Below, piece after piece: positions 1 to 12,853 of a DNA stretch of 23,972 nucleotides. The notes below the pieces were generated by a model that did not search any database, was not told the origin of the DNA, and saw only the letters and a program-made list of their open reading frames with translations. The stretch comes from Conidiobolus incongruus B7586. Its lineage: Eukaryota; Entomophthoromycota; Entomophthoromycetes; Entomophthorales; Conidiobolaceae. The stretch is from contig JNEM01013190.1 in NCBI GenBank assembly GCA_000697335.1, forward strand, positions 1 to 23,972, given 5' to 3'. The translations under genes were made by a program, and so were the position numbers. How positions within the stretch are numbered: position 1 is the first letter of the stretch; each line of letters begins with the position of its first letter.

Positions 1-335
1 CGGGTATCAAGTTGAGGAAATTGATTTTGGTTAGTTAAAATATTGGCAGGCAATTAGATTCAAGGTGATTCAAGTTCTTGATGTTTTCAGCGTCGGTGTG
101 AGGATCAAGTGTTCGCTGCTACCATATAACAGGGCAATGTATACAAGTTGTTTCAATGTGAACAGTGTGGGAAAAAAGTCCTTGTTTATTTGGCAATGGT
201 TCCCATTTTTATATGTATAAGTTGGTGAGGGTTCAGAGGTAAAATTAGACAAGATAAGATCAAGTAGATAAAAGAGATAAGATAAGGTAAGCAGATATGA
301 TTGACAGTGTCACGATGATGACAAAGTGATCTGAT
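1..335. other. Left-edge fragment, moderately GC, no assignable gene
   Basis: This stretch is clearly less AT-rich than what follows. On the minus strand there are short open stretches, one carrying the residues LDPHTDAENIKNLNHLE just after an AG acceptor-like site. That wording recalls a leucine-rich-repeat tail, but the piece is too short to assign. Composition changes abruptly near 335, where mariner copy 1 begins. It may be the end of a gene lying left of the window. Confidence 0.25.
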
Positions 336-544
336 CTATGACAGATTGAAAAAAAATAAACATTTTAATATATAAAAAGTAAAAATAAATATATAATATA
401 AAATTAATAATTCTTTTATTTCTAATAACTTTTTGTTATATTTTAATAAAGATCAAACATCTAAAAAATAATTCTTTTTTATTAAAGACTAAAATTTGAT
501 ATTTTACAAACCAATTAAATTTTCTTATAAAAATTTTCTTTCCT

Positions 545-844
545 ATAAGTTAGTTTTTTAATTACTTAAAACAATTATAATTACATAAGTTATAATTTAA
601 AGAATATACTAGATATGGTAGTTTTTTTTTAATTATTTTTAATTAAAAAATTTTTTATAACTTTAAATTTATATATTTTATAATTATTATGCAAAATAAT
701 AAGTTTTCTTAAATTATATTGAGAATACCAATTTAAAATAGTTTTATTTAAAAAAGAAATATAAAGTTTACTATTAATTAATTTTCCTTTAAAAACTAAA
801 TAAGAATCACATATATTATTATAATCTATTCTAATAATTAACAT
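545..844 (-). pseudogene. Mariner transposase remnant, catalytic region
   Basis: A 71-residue open frame (629-844) covers the middle of the transposase, with the second catalytic Asp region reading HNNYKIY where mariners have HDNARPH. Past the stop at its end, another frame continues the family pattern to about 545 (YSLNYNLCNYNCFK, then a stop where copy 2 has Gln, then LKN). The matching part of copy 2 reads YFLDYNLYNYNSFKQLKN and keeps the Asp of the SPDLAPSDYHLF motif. I infer a D34D mariner transposase destroyed by GC-to-AT change plus small indels. Confidence 0.75.
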
Positions 845-1493
845 TCACTTATTAATAGAGTATTTATTTAAAACAATTTGTAAGAGGTTAATTTAACTTA
901 ATCTAACATTTTGATTTATATTTTAATAAAAGATTATATAAAAAAACTTAAGATTCATCAATTATAATAATTTATTATAAAAGTTTTAGTTTCTAACTAT
1001 ACCCTAGTAAGTTTTATTTAATAATAACTACTTTAATATTTTTTTTAAGTTTTAGTTAAATAATAAGGTATTTATTTTATATATTTATTAATTAATTTTA
1101 ATTTAAACTTTAAAATATATAAAATACTTATATAACTAATATTAAAATATTTTGATAATTTTTTTACTAAAATAAAAAGGTATTTTTTAATATAATTTTT
1201 TATTTTATTAATAATTAACAAAATATCAATTAAAATTAATTTTGTGAATTTTAATAAGTTTTAGATAATTTTTCTTTTAACTTTAAAATAATTTATCTAG
1301 TAAGAAATTATTAATTTAAATAATACTTTATTATTAAAAGTTGCTTGTAAATTTTAAATGATTTTAAAAGATCTATAGTTAAGTTTTACTAATATCAAAA
1401 TAAAAAACTTTTGATGGTTATTATTTAATTTAAGTATAATTAAATTAAACAAATAATTTTAAAAAAATATTTTTTTAATCCAAAAAATTATTT

Positions 1494-1517
1494 TATATAT
1501 ATATATATATATATATA
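1494..1517. repeat. (AT)n microsatellite
   Basis: About twelve perfect AT units near the transposase 5-prime side of mariner copy 1. Copy 2 has only a few units at the matching place, so the run probably grew after insertion. Confidence 0.85.
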
Positions 1518-1640
1518 ATTCAAATCTATTTTTTTCTTATTTGTTTTGTATATATTTTTTTATTTGAAACTAATAATATATTTAATAAATCAGAAATTAA
1601 AAAATTTCCCATTTTTTTAATTTTATGATAATATTAAAAT

Positions 1641-4149
1641 TTTCCAAAAAAATCCAATACTATATATTTTATAAGTATAATTTTTCTTTGCAATATTCTT
1701 TATTATATATAAACTGATATTAAGATTATATTAAATCATTTATTTGGTATTACATTAGCCAAAATGTTAAAATTTATCAAATTATTAGAGTATTTATTGT
1801 TATCCTCTTTATATTGTTAATATATATGCTAATATATTCATAAATTTTATGTTATTCCAATTTTAGTTAATTTAAATCAAATAAATATGAATTGAGAAAT
1901 ATAATTAAGCATATTATTCAATTTTTATTATTTCAATAATCTTAATAATGGAATTTTTATTAACGAATAATTCTTTTAATTAATTAAAATCATGAAGGGT
2001 GAATAAATAAATTTATAATATAAAGTGTTGAAAATAACAAGTGATCAGAGTAATACAAATTGTTAATTAGATTATTATTAATTGATCTGAGCTATTCTTC
2101 AAATAAATTTCTATATATATTATACCACAAGTGAAGATTAAATTCAAATAAAAAGGACAAGAAAATATTTGATCACTGGATAAAAATATCAAATTTATTC
2201 TTGTAACAAATTTATCATTGAACAAACCCATTATCAAAGATTAAATTCATAGAATACTCAATAGAATTTGATAAATTAATTGGGAGAAAAATAGTGACAT
2301 TTGATTTAATTTTCCAAAAATCCACCAATTACAAACACTTAAATTTTTTTCTTTTTTGATTTTATCATACTTAATTTATATAAATTTATCCTAAATAATA
2401 TACTAATACTCTACAAGAATATTACAAATATTTCATGTTAAATATTATCAATTCTGTAAATTCCAAGTCATCCATATTATTTTATTTTGATTAATCACTC
2501 TATAATCGATTTCATTAATATTTATCTTACACCAACTATTTTAAAAATATACTAAATTGATTAATTAAATTAAACTTTGGCTAATATAAATATTATGAAT
2601 TAGATAATATAAAATATTGATTGATATCCTTTTTTCTCTTAATCCAATTATTTTATAATATTACAGAAAGTCTTTTGTCGATATATTAATACTTAATAAT
2701 TTAATTATAATTTTTTGGCTATATTCAACTGATTAATATATTGAATTAAAAAATTAAAATAACCAATTGAATAATTCCAAAATAATGATGAGAATATGAT
2801 GAAAATAAGCTAAAGACTAATCGTTGATATGTAAAATCAAATATTAAATTATTAATATTACCATCTAATTTGAGAATTAAGTATAATATAACTTGGATTT
2901 TTTATTTAATTCACCATTCCCAGGATTTTCATTAGTTCTGAGTATATGTATTAATACTTAATCAAGGCTTTGATAAATTATTAATTGTAACATAAGCACA
3001 TGGATATTAATATATAATAGTATTTAATATCTAAAAATAAAGCATTAAATATATTACTTTTATTAATAGTCAAATATGAATAACTTTGACTTAGTTTTTA
3101 TCCCTAAAATGCAAGAAAAAATTAGAAATCTATTGATAAAAAATTTTATATTAAATCTGGACATAACAAGCCCTTATAAATTCCAGGTGATTTTAGGTTT
3201 TATTTAGTCTTTGGTATTAGATTATTTATTAATCAAGTACAAAGCAATACCCAATCAAAGAAATATATTGTGAAATAGTTACTTTAAAACATCAAAAATA
3301 AATCTCTAAATAATGAGTTTAATATCTTCAAAAAGTTTTTGCATATGAAGCTATCAAAGATATTAAAATTAAACAAAAATATTAAAATTTCCTATTTTTA
3401 TTAAATAAATAGGAGGATGTTTTTAAAATTATTATCTTATATAATATTAAATATTTGAGTTATAAGTTTAAGTTTTTTAATTCTTTAGTAAAAAAAGGGG
3501 GAAAATTATAATGATTAATTAAAATAATAAATAATAAATTTGAGAAAAAATCTTAGAAAATATTTTTTTATAACTTATAATTATTTTGAAATGAAAAATT
3601 AATGGACTTTATTGGTCAATAAAAATACTTAATAAACAATGAAGATATTAAGAAAGTATAAATCAACTTATATAATTGTACTTTGAAATTATTATTTGAA
3701 TAAAATATTAATAAAATAACTACCAAAATAAATCTATCATCGATTTCTAATTAAAGGTAAAATAAAAATATTTATTATTTAATAATAAATCACCACATAA
3801 TAATACAAAATATCAATATAATTACAAAAATATTATTACTTGAGCTATTTTATAATAAAAAATTAAATTTTAGTTAATTTTCTTTTATTTAAAATTTTAC
3901 AAAAAGGAAGGTATTTTCATTAAATTCAATATAATAACGAACTAATTAAAATAGTTCAACTATTGCTAAAATACTGTATTATAAATGTTGTCTTTAATAT
4001 ACTAATAATGATAAACTTTTTATATTTCAAAACCATTAAAAATTAAAAATAATTCCTAGGCTTTTAAAAGATATAATCAAAAAGGGATTTTGACCTATAA
4101 ATATGGCATATAAAATTTTATAATTATTATTTTGATTTGTTTATTGAAA

Positions 4150-4191
<42 letters not shown>

Positions 4192-4490
4192 AATTTATTA
4201 TTAATACTTATATTAAACTACATAATTAATAATCTTAAAAGGAAATTTATTTATAAAAAATATAATAAAATAATAAGTGCTTTTAGACAATTCAAATATT
4301 AAGTTTAAAATTTTAAGAATAAGGCAAATATTGAACATTATAAACTATTTATTAAATAATAATATGTAATTCTGTTTTTTGAATTTATGACTCAATAAGT
4401 AATTAGAGCTAACAGACATATTGGGAGTATAGATACAAGAGCAATTTTAAATGAAAATATTATAAATTTCATCAAAACTTACTCAACAAA
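1641..4490. other. AT-rich intergenic DNA, nothing recognisable
   Basis: About 2.85 kb of mostly A and T with dense stops in all frames. I see no gene, tRNA, long repeat or transposase motif here apart from a TA microsatellite. Older transposon copies could be hidden by mutation. Confidence 0.6.
4151..4188. repeat. (TA)19 microsatellite
   Basis: Nineteen perfect TA units in AT-rich intergenic DNA. The run can form a cruciform and is likely variable in length between strains. Confidence 0.95.
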
Positions 4491-4760
4491 ATAAAAGGGC
4501 GCCTTTGGTGCAAAGTAATCATTTACGACAAAAATTAAAAATATATGATAATTTGAAAGATTTGTATATATAATTAAGATTAATTAATATTTCCAATCAC
4601 CTTCATTATCATGTAAAGATGGATTATATCAATCCTGCTGGAAATATAGCTCTTTGCTATCTTACAGTAAATTGAACCAGTATTTCAAGTTTGGTGTTGG
4701 GGCTTGCCCCTTTGGGTCTCCAGATTTCATATAGTACTTGGACAAAGGAGATCAAATTTG
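4491..4760. other. Coding-like patch of higher GC, unassigned
   Basis: GC content rises here. The minus strand can be read with residues such as MKSGDPKGQAPTPNLKYWF (near 4680-4745), ending at a GTAAGA donor-like site. The plus strand also has an open stretch (FKFGVGACPFGSPDF). I cannot tell which strand, if either, was coding, and I recognise no family. It may be one exon of an unmodelled gene or a fragment left by a transposition event. Confidence 0.25.
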
Positions 4761-4945
4761 ATCAACCTTAGAAAAATTAAATTGAAAGTGACAGTAACAT
4801 GTCAAAAATCATAATTATTAATAAATTGAATGGAATTGAATAGTATAATAGATAATGATAATAATTGTTAAATTCAAAAAGTTTAAAACCAGTTTCAATT
4901 AAATTTACTTTAGAAATCAATAATATAACAACATTATTGTAATTG

Positions 4946-4966
4946 TTATTATTATTATTATTATTA
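4946..4966. repeat. (TTA)7 trinucleotide repeat
   Basis: Seven TTA/ATT units. Read on the minus strand they give an Asn run inside a 103-codon open frame (4777-5088), which I do not accept as a gene because it is low-complexity and lacks any motif. Confidence 0.8.
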
Positions 4967-5449
4967 CTATTATGATAATTGATAATATTTTTATTATATA
5001 AGTGGAGGTTGACCAATAAGAAATTGATTATTTGATTCTTATTAATGAAAATAATGGATATGATGTCAACTTGAATTGGTTTGCTCATAATTCATGATAA
5101 ACTAGTTTCTCATTAGAATCACGTCGAAGGGGAAAAATCCATGTGCTCGAGAATTATTCACCATGTGGCTCCAACTAGATTTCTACTTTACCAAACTCAA
5201 GCTGTCAATTTCAACAGAGTTGAGTGCATAAAACATAGGTAGATGGTAAATAATGAGGCTCTTATCAAATGGTTAAGTGTGATTGGCTAATAAAATATAA
5301 TGCTTGAATAACTGTGTTGAATATATATCAAATAATACTGTCAGGATTATTTTCATAAAATGCAAAGTAGTTTACTAAATGAAGCATTTCTATTGATTGA
5401 AAGAAATAAAATTGTCCAATAGAAATCAAGTCAACTTTAATTAATCTGG

Positions 5450-5801
5450 CGGAGGGGGAGAAAAATATGGAGTTTAAATCAAAGTTACTTTTTGTTTTGT
5501 TTTTTACTCAATTTCAAACTGTTCTACCATAATAATTATTATTACAATTTTAAATTTTCTCTTATTTAATTTTATCAGTTCCATCACCTTTGGCTAAACT
5601 TGGCTAAAAGTCGTTTTACTTCTATTACCCGTCCTTTAAATATTATTTCCCCCTAATAATTGTTGACAGTTTCTTAATTTACATTTACCTTTTTTTATTT
5701 TATTTTCGTTTTACTTCATACATTTGTAAATTTATTATTTTTATTTTATTTTATCTTACTGTTATTTTTTCAATTCTCCATAATTATTCAGTTCAATTGT
5801 T
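5450..5801 (+). promoter_or_regulatory. Upstream region of gap1 (probable promoter and leader)
   Basis: The last 350 bases before the gap1 ATG are rich in T and C on the plus strand, with runs such as TTTTTTATTTTATTTTCG around 5691-5710 and CTTCATACATT. Pyrimidine-rich leaders are common just upstream of fungal start codons. No TATA box or factor site stands out against the AT background. Confidence 0.35.
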
Positions 5802-8495
5802 ATGAATTCCAGACGAAGTGGTTTAGCTGCAGTAAGGGCTACCAATATGAACTCTTTATCTCGCACAGCCCAGTTGGTAGCCTCTCAATCTCAGGGCAGA
5901 AATCCCGATGGAATATTGGGTGCCAATCGATATTCAGTTTCAGCTTTTTATTCTATGGCAGCTGAACACGACCCAGAAGTCAATGACGACTTGGCTATTG
6001 GTAACTTAAACAATCATTATTCAGTATCAAAGCATATTCAAATTAAACAAAAAAAATGGTTTAATTAGCTCAAAGAGAATTATCCGACCTTAAAGCGAGA
6101 ATATCAGCACAATCTAAAAAAAATTTCGTATTGGAAAGAGATGTGAGATATTTAGATGGAAGAATTGCTCTATTAATTCAAAATAGAATGGCTTTAGACG
6201 AAGTCAAGGTAATCTCCACTTTATTTGTTTATTCTACATTATCAACATAAATTTTTTTACTAAACAAAAATATAACCTTGTTTTTTTCTAATGATTAGGA
6301 TATGGCTGTTCATCTTGAAGAAAATGATCTAATAGATGGCGTTTTTCCTGATGATCGTAAAAGACAGGTAAATTATATTTCTATTCTAATATTCAGCATT
6401 TTAGATTATCAATTTTATTTCATTAAAACAAATAAAATATCAATTGCAGTCAAATTAATATCAAAATCCTTAATATTTAGCAATATGGAAACTTATTCTT
6501 CTTACTTCAAGCTGAACCTCGTCACGTTGCTACACTAACTAGACTTGTTAGTTTAACTGAAATTGACACTCTTTTACAAACTGTAATGTTTACATTATAT
6601 GGTAATCAGTACGAAAGTAGGGAAGAGCATTTATTGTTGACTATGTTTCAGGTAAATTCTTTTTATAAATATGTTTAGACTTTTATGAAATTTACTTTAA
6701 TTTTTAAGTCGGTATTATCTGCTCAGTTCGAAGCTGCAACAGAATTCGGTAGTTTATTAAGAGCAAATACTCCTGTATCTAGAATGATGACAACATATAC
6801 GAGGTATGATTTAAATTTTATTATATTTTAATTATTTAACATTAATATTATACTAGACGTGGTCCTGGTCAAACCTACCTTAAGAATGTACTCTCCAATA
6901 GAATCAACGATATTATAGAAGATACCGAACTCAATTTAGAGATTAACCCTCTTAGTGTTTATGAAGAAATTCTTCAAAGTGAAGACAGTGAAGGCGATCC
7001 CACACTACCAAAAGGAATTACAGCAGAAGAAGCCCAAAATCATCCCAGAGTTCAAGCGATTATTGCCCCCAGATTAGAAAAGCTTCAAGAGGTTACATCT
7101 GGATTTTTGGATATTATTCTAAATTCAATAGACAAGGTACCTTATGGTATTAGATGGATTTGTAAACAAATTAGGTCGCTCACCAAGAGAAAATATCCCC
7201 AAGCTTCCGATTACAATATTTGTACACTGATCGGTGCCTTCTTTTTCTTAAGATTCTTAAACCCCGCTATTGTAACTCCTCAAGCATATATGCTTGTAGA
7301 AAAGTCTTTACTCAAACATCCTCGCCGTACACTAACATTAGTAGCTAAAATTCTCCAAAATTTAGCCAATAAGCCCACTTACTCTAAAGAAACGCATATG
7401 GTCGTATTATCCCCTTTTATTGAGAGTAACAAGCCTAGAGTTAATAAGTTTTTGAACGAGTTATGTGAAGTGGGCGATTTTTACGAGTCTTTAGAAATGG
7501 ACCAGTATATTGCTTTATCAAAGAAGGATTTGGTGCTCAATATTACATTAAATGAAATGTTCAATACCCACGCACTTTTAGTTCAACATTTAGATGCACT
7601 TGCTCCTAATGAAGATCAACGTCTCAGAATTTGTTTGGAAGACTTAGGTCCTGCTCCTCCCCAAGTTCCCCGCTACGAAAACAAGACCATTGAACTCCCT
7701 CTATTTAGTCGCTTCGAAACTCCTATTGAAGGCCTTGGCACATTTACAAATGATCTTAGTGTGACTAAAACTGATCTTCTCTATATGGAAGCTAAATCAA
7801 TATTTGTTCAATTATTAAGAGCAATGCCTCAATTTGCTGGTGATGATTTGAACCTTGCAGAACTCGCCAGAATCTCGTCGACGAGCAAGGACTCGATGCT
7901 TGTCCGCAAAGGAATTAAAGTATGTGATATGCTTGAGGAGCTTACCGCAGCCGGAGTAGTTGATCCTTCTGATAATTACTACCTTATGACTCAAGAAGTT
8001 CGCCAGGAAATTGCTCACCTCGGTAACTTGCGCGAAAAAATTAAAGAAGAAGAAGCGTCTCTCCAACAAGTGTATAAAGCCATTTGCGACCATAATCACT
8101 ACCTCCGCTGTCAGCTTGAATCATACAAGGCTTATCTCCAAAATGTAAGGACGCACTCTGGCGGTGGTATTAAGATGAAGCACAAGGGTCATTTGCTGGG
8201 ACCATTCAAATTCTCTCACTTCCAACTTGAGAAAGATGGAACAATTGTGGAAAGTAACATCCCCGAAAATCGCAGAAATAACATCTATTTCAACATTATT
8301 TCGCCCGTTCCTGGCACATTCGTGATTGCATTACACTATAAGGGAAGAGAGAAGGCGATTTTGGAAATGGATCTTAAACTCGACGATTTACTTGAAAAGC
8401 AACAGGATAACGTGCATCTTCTCGATTTAGAATACGTCCAACTGAATGTGGCCAAATTATTATCATTGCTCAAGAGGAGCTTCATTAAACGCTAA
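5802..8495 (+). CDS. gap1: Ras GTPase-activating protein, Gap1/Sar1 type (RasGAP + RasGAP C-terminal domain)
   Basis: Switches Ras off by speeding GTP hydrolysis. The model has six exons, 5802-6000, 6069-6208, 6299-6367, 6481-6651, 6709-6803 and 6857-8495, all with GT..AG introns, giving 770 residues. Fission yeast Gap1 has 766 and aligns, from memory, along nearly the whole length. Landmarks are [11 protein letters not shown] and ALLIQNRM (about 90-108), FPDDRKRQ and [14 protein letters not shown] before the catalytic domain, LLRANTP with the likely arginine finger R211, and the RasGAP signature [14 protein letters not shown] (R357 to P366). IALSKK follows, then the conserved C-terminal domain including [17 protein letters not shown]. 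All catalytic landmarks are present, so the gene looks functional. The start is the ATG after a pyrimidine-rich leader, and the N-terminal 65 residues are Ser/Arg-rich and poorly conserved. Other IQGAP-related proteins are excluded because the CH and IQ regions are absent. Confidence 0.95.
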
Positions 8496-9729
8496 GCCAA
8501 AATGATTTCAAGTATATGGACTTCCCCTCCCCCAAAGTTACCGCCATTAAGCTTTCCATTTCAGCACACTTTTTCAATCGCAAATCACCTATTATCATAT
8601 TATCATTTTATCATTTTATCAATTTGACCATTTTGTAACAGCCTCGCTTAACAACACAAGTCAATCAAATTATACACACAATCCCACTCTACTTCACTCC
8701 ACTGGCTCTGGAGCACTTCCAACCTAGCAATGTATTCAATCCAACAACGCCACCCATCCTTTTTCAATTATATATATATTAAGCTTATTGTTATTAATTC
8801 AGCTTTTTTTTTCAATCATTCTCCTTCTCTCTACCTAAATCTTATCTACCCCTATTCTTATAAATATAACACACCAACAACCATTCATAATTATAATTTT
8901 TTAATTGAATTCAATTTTTAAAACTTACTTATTTTTTCCAAGTTTTTTGTAATCTAATTATAATTGATTAGTATTTCTGAATCAATTTTTATTACGTTTT
9001 AATATTTTTAATAACTGTTCAATTTTAAATTTTTGAAAATGTGGTGATGATGAAAATTGGGTGAATCACTCATTAATTTAACAGCAAATGTTAATTATTA
9101 GACCCTCATTATGTAGAATAATGATATATGGTTTCATTTCGTAGTGTTATGAATTTTTATGATTGGAAATTTAGGTTTTTCAAATATTTTTTGTCCAACT
9201 ATTGGATGTTTCATGATATTTTGATAAAAATGATGGGAATTTTGAGGAATTTAATGATAATAATGGATTAAATTGGTATTTTTAATTAATATGATATTTA
9301 TAATTGGGTAACAATTAATAAACTTGTATATGATGAGTAATTAATGGAGTAATTGATAATTTTACAAGACTAATTTTAAACAATATTTGTGGAGTTAATA
9401 TTTTATAATTTAGTGTTGATTATATTTAAAAGGATTATAAATTTATATACAATTATTATTATCAATATGATATTTTTATATTCTAAATTTACTGAACGAG
9501 TTGAAAGGTTTCAATCAAAAATTTTTATAATTTTGAATTCAAGTTTAAAGCTTATAGATATATATATCAAAAAATTCATTTTTTTGATAAATTATTCTAT
9601 ATTATTTAAATGTTATATATTAATTATCAAACAAATCTAATCTTAATAACCCACCATAATTATATAATAGTTAAAATCATACCATAATATGTATTACAAA
9701 ATATTTTCATTAAAATACAGATCTATTTT
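8496..9729. other. Convergent intergenic region between gap1 and dug3
   Basis: Both neighbours end here, so the region holds two 3-prime UTRs. The first 400 bases are C-rich and A-rich in the plus sense, and the rest is plain AT-rich DNA. Short open frames at 8730-8921 and 9389-9640 are low-complexity and have no support as genes. I see nothing else. Confidence 0.6.
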
Positions 9730-10954
9730 TTAAATATCAATTGGATACAATAACACATTTAAGTTAGGTGTAATTACAATCATATAATTATTGGGAATGG
9801 GTAACCAATCCGTGTACTCGAAGGTTGTTGGCTCTGATGCAATCACTACCAAGTCTTCGCGCTTGTCACTTTTTACCATTTTATACATGCCTGGTTGATC
9901 AATTTCAAATCTGGTTCCTAGTATAGTGATAGATTACTATGCGTATATACATACTGACAATAAATGTTACCTGAAGAATAAAACAAAGAAGCAGCCTCAC
10001 CACCCAACGAATTGTATCGACTGCAAACAACAGTCTTACCATCTGTAATTGCGAAATTTAACAACGAATGCTAAAATTCAATTAATAAAAAATAATTTAT
10101 GATATTTTCATTATTACCTCAATAATACCGACATCTTGGGACAATTGCTTCAAAACTCTAATAGTGTCCAACATGGCTGCCTGCAGCTCCCTCGGGGAGT
10201 AGTAATCCTTGTCCAAACTTTGTAACTAACAAAGTATTAATATTATATAAAAACTATAATGATCAAATTAGTTACTTGGTTGAGAAACAAAGCGAAAGCC
10301 CATTCAGAATCCGTATTGCCCTGAACGAATAGGAACACTTCATCTGTCAATAGGTTTTGAATTTTCCTCTTTATCTATGACCAAAAAGTTAATATTATTA
10401 CTAGGATATGATATTGTATATATTATACTTTAGGAAATTGTGCAATATGACCATTATGCATCCACATTAAATTTTTGAAATTCCAAGGGTGACCTAAATC
10501 CCTCGAATCAATTTTTAGAATATACACTCTATAAACCAAATACTTACAATTCGTCTCAGAGCTTGGAGTACCTCCTGTCGTCGCTCGAACGTGAGCAAAT
10601 AACAATGGAGATCTTATCTTTTCCGCCAATCTTATAAGGTTTTGGTTACTCCAAGCAGGTAGTACTGATGTGAAAATGCAAGGTTGACTTTCGTTGGGTT
10701 CGTACCAACCTAGGCCGAAACCGTCTCCTATTTCAACATTAGTTTATATGTATGAAAAGCGTTATTTGGCTTATTACCGTTAACAGGTTGAGCATCCAAT
10801 CTCAATCTTGATTCCAAGCTTTGAGTTATAATACTGTGGGCAGGTTTCGTAATCAGCTAAAAACTGATGAATACAAAATTTAGATTGTGGGGAAATAAAT
10901 TACATCTGCCACAACAATAGAATCTCGACCTTTATAAAGTATAAAACGACACAT
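9730..10954 (-). CDS. dug3: Dug3-type glutamine amidotransferase, glutathione-degrading complex subunit
   Basis: Class II (Ntn) amidotransferase. In yeast, Dug3 with Dug2 removes the gamma-glutamyl group of glutathione in the cytosol. Eight exons on the minus strand: 10904-10954, 10778-10856, 10548-10727, 10429-10493, 10276-10374, 10118-10225, 9971-10070 and 9730-9917. The introns are 47-54 bases, and the product has 289 residues. The protein starts MCRFILYKG, so Cys2 becomes the N-terminal nucleophile after Met removal. Further family marks are KPAHSIITQS (21-30), NGDGFGLGWY (43-52), LLFAHVRATT (85-94), SETNCHPW (100-107), MHNGHI (115-120) and QGNTDSEWAF (143-152). Yeast Dug3 is 357 residues; this one ends soon after ASEPTTFEYTDWLPIPNN and so lacks a C-terminal tail. 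Bacterial EgtC is a distant relative, but the fungal layout favours Dug3. Confidence 0.93.
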
Positions 10955-12853
10955 TTTTTTAATTATTATTTAATTAATAGTTAATTTTTATAAAATTAAA
11001 AAATTATTTTTATATATTATAATATTTTAATTATTAAAAGAATTGAAATTAATCAAGTGAATAATTGATTATTTATATATTTTAATTAATTTGTGAATAT
11101 AAAACATTTCCCTGAAATAGTCCCAAATAAACATTTATATTAATTTGATTCCATTATTCTAGTTGATTGAATCCACATTTTGGAAGTATTAATCAGTGAA
11201 TAACATAGAATACTTTTATAAAGTAATTCATTTGTAATTAACAATTAATATATCTAGTTAATTATATTTAGATATATGATCAACTCTATAAAGCAATAGT
11301 TTAAAAAGACTGAATATTTTTGAGGAAAAATGTCAATTACTAACACTACAATTTTTTTTGACTTGAAGATTTTAGTTTTCTTTTAATGATATCTCAATAT
11401 ACTAAATGCAATTATATCAATATTATTTTCATATGCTATCAAGTATTTAAAAATATCGAATTCGAAACTTAGGCATATACATAATACATTTAATAAAATA
11501 TATAAAATTACTACTATGAACCATATACATATTATTATTACAATTCTATTTTCATAATATTCAATAAAAACATAATAATTTTAAATTAATTTATTTTATT
11601 TATGACTGAATACTTATTACTCTCTATTAAAAATGACATTATATCAGAATTTCAATATCATATCACAAGTTAATTTTAAATTTGATTCAATTAAAAATTT
11701 CAAAAAGTTTAGGAAAAAAATACTATACCTTTAATCAATTTAGAATATATACATTAATAACATTAAATATGATTTTTATATATTGGATCCACTATTAAAT
11801 GGTTTATTTTAAATATTTATTAGGCTGAAAATTTTGGATAATTTTTTAAATTTTACAGTATATAATTTAAATTATAAATTTGAGTATAATAAAGTTTAGA
11901 TGATTTAACGAATTATAGCAATGTATGTAACAATATACTACATTAACCATATTGTCGGAAGATATATAGCAAGCATAATTTAATCATAAATTTTATTAGA
12001 TATTTTATAACAATTTTTTGAATGTGAAGTAATTGAATAATTTGATAATGTCCTTAGTTATTTTCATTGTAATTATATTTAGCATCTCTGAAAATATCAA
12101 CTATTATTAATATCTCAAACTGAATGTTCCACCATATAATATATATCATTTATATGCAGTGGTTTTCTTGGGATACTATTCTCACTAGTAATTTATTATA
12201 TTGATTTTACTCTCATTAAATTTCTATATTTATTATTGGTAATATTTAATATATTCTTATTAAGTATATAATTCAACTTCAATTTACTATAGTTTTAATT
12301 ATGTGGCAATTAGCATTATCAGTCATAATTTTTAAACTATAATTCATATATTAGTTCTATTTTATAAATTTTTTTAATATATTCAAAATATTAGAATATC
12401 AACTAAGTATTCATTCTAATAAATTACAAATAATAATTTTTAGTTAATTTCAAATTAATTAAATTTCATTAATCAATTGAATAGCACTTTTATATAATAA
12501 TAAAATAAAATTTAAAATTAATACTTCAATTGATTAATTAAGTACATTTTTGATATCGAACAACCAACTTATAATATAGTTGAATCGTATTTGAGTTTCT
12601 TTTGGGTGATATTTATTCAATTTTCATGATTAATTTACTTCAGTTTATGCTAATGATTTATTCTTTAAATTGTTGAATTTTAAGATTCGAGTTTTTGTAT
12701 AACAAAAATTCCTTTCAAATATTAAATCGATAATAAATTTCAATTTATGATAATCATATTTATCCATTGAATTTAATTATACTATAATATTAATGATTAA
12801 TTTTTTTGAATTTTTATTTTGAATTATTATTATACTCACAAACAACAATAAAC
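10955..12853. other. AT-rich intergenic DNA between dug3 and fah
   Basis: About 1.9 kb with no open frame, repeat or motif I can support. Its right end is downstream of fumarylacetoacetase and its left end is the promoter side of dug3. Nothing stands out in the 200 bases before the dug3 ATG except strong AT content. Confidence 0.6.

Larger units (their letters stand above)
337..1640 (-). mobile_element. Mariner-family DNA transposon, heavily AT-mutated (copy 1)
   Basis: About 1.3 kb, the usual size of a mariner element. It aligns along its whole length with 19285-20495 and, in part, with 22240-23653. The transposase lies on the minus strand. Near 629-844 it shows a decayed mariner core (LVFKGKLINSKLYISFL, matching the family's FLPKGQTINSEYY block) followed by ILHNNYK, in the place of the catalytic LLHDNAR motif. 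Near 545-635 it shows LPYLVYSLNYNL, in the place of LPHPPYSPDLAPSDY. Nearly all differences are the kind made by C-to-T or G-to-A change (P to L, D to N, H to Y, Q to stop). I could not find clear terminal inverted repeats, so the ends are approximate. The element is dead. Confidence 0.8.

Noticed and set aside
4777-5088. Minus-strand 103-codon open frame with an Asn run
   Set aside because: Composition is explained by AT richness and a TTA repeat; no domain and no conserved pattern.
7815-8099. Minus-strand 94-codon frame
   Set aside because: Antisense to the conserved C-terminal part of gap1.
8730-9640. Two short plus-strand frames after gap1
   Set aside because: Low-complexity translations in the convergent 3-prime region; chance frames in AT-rich DNA.
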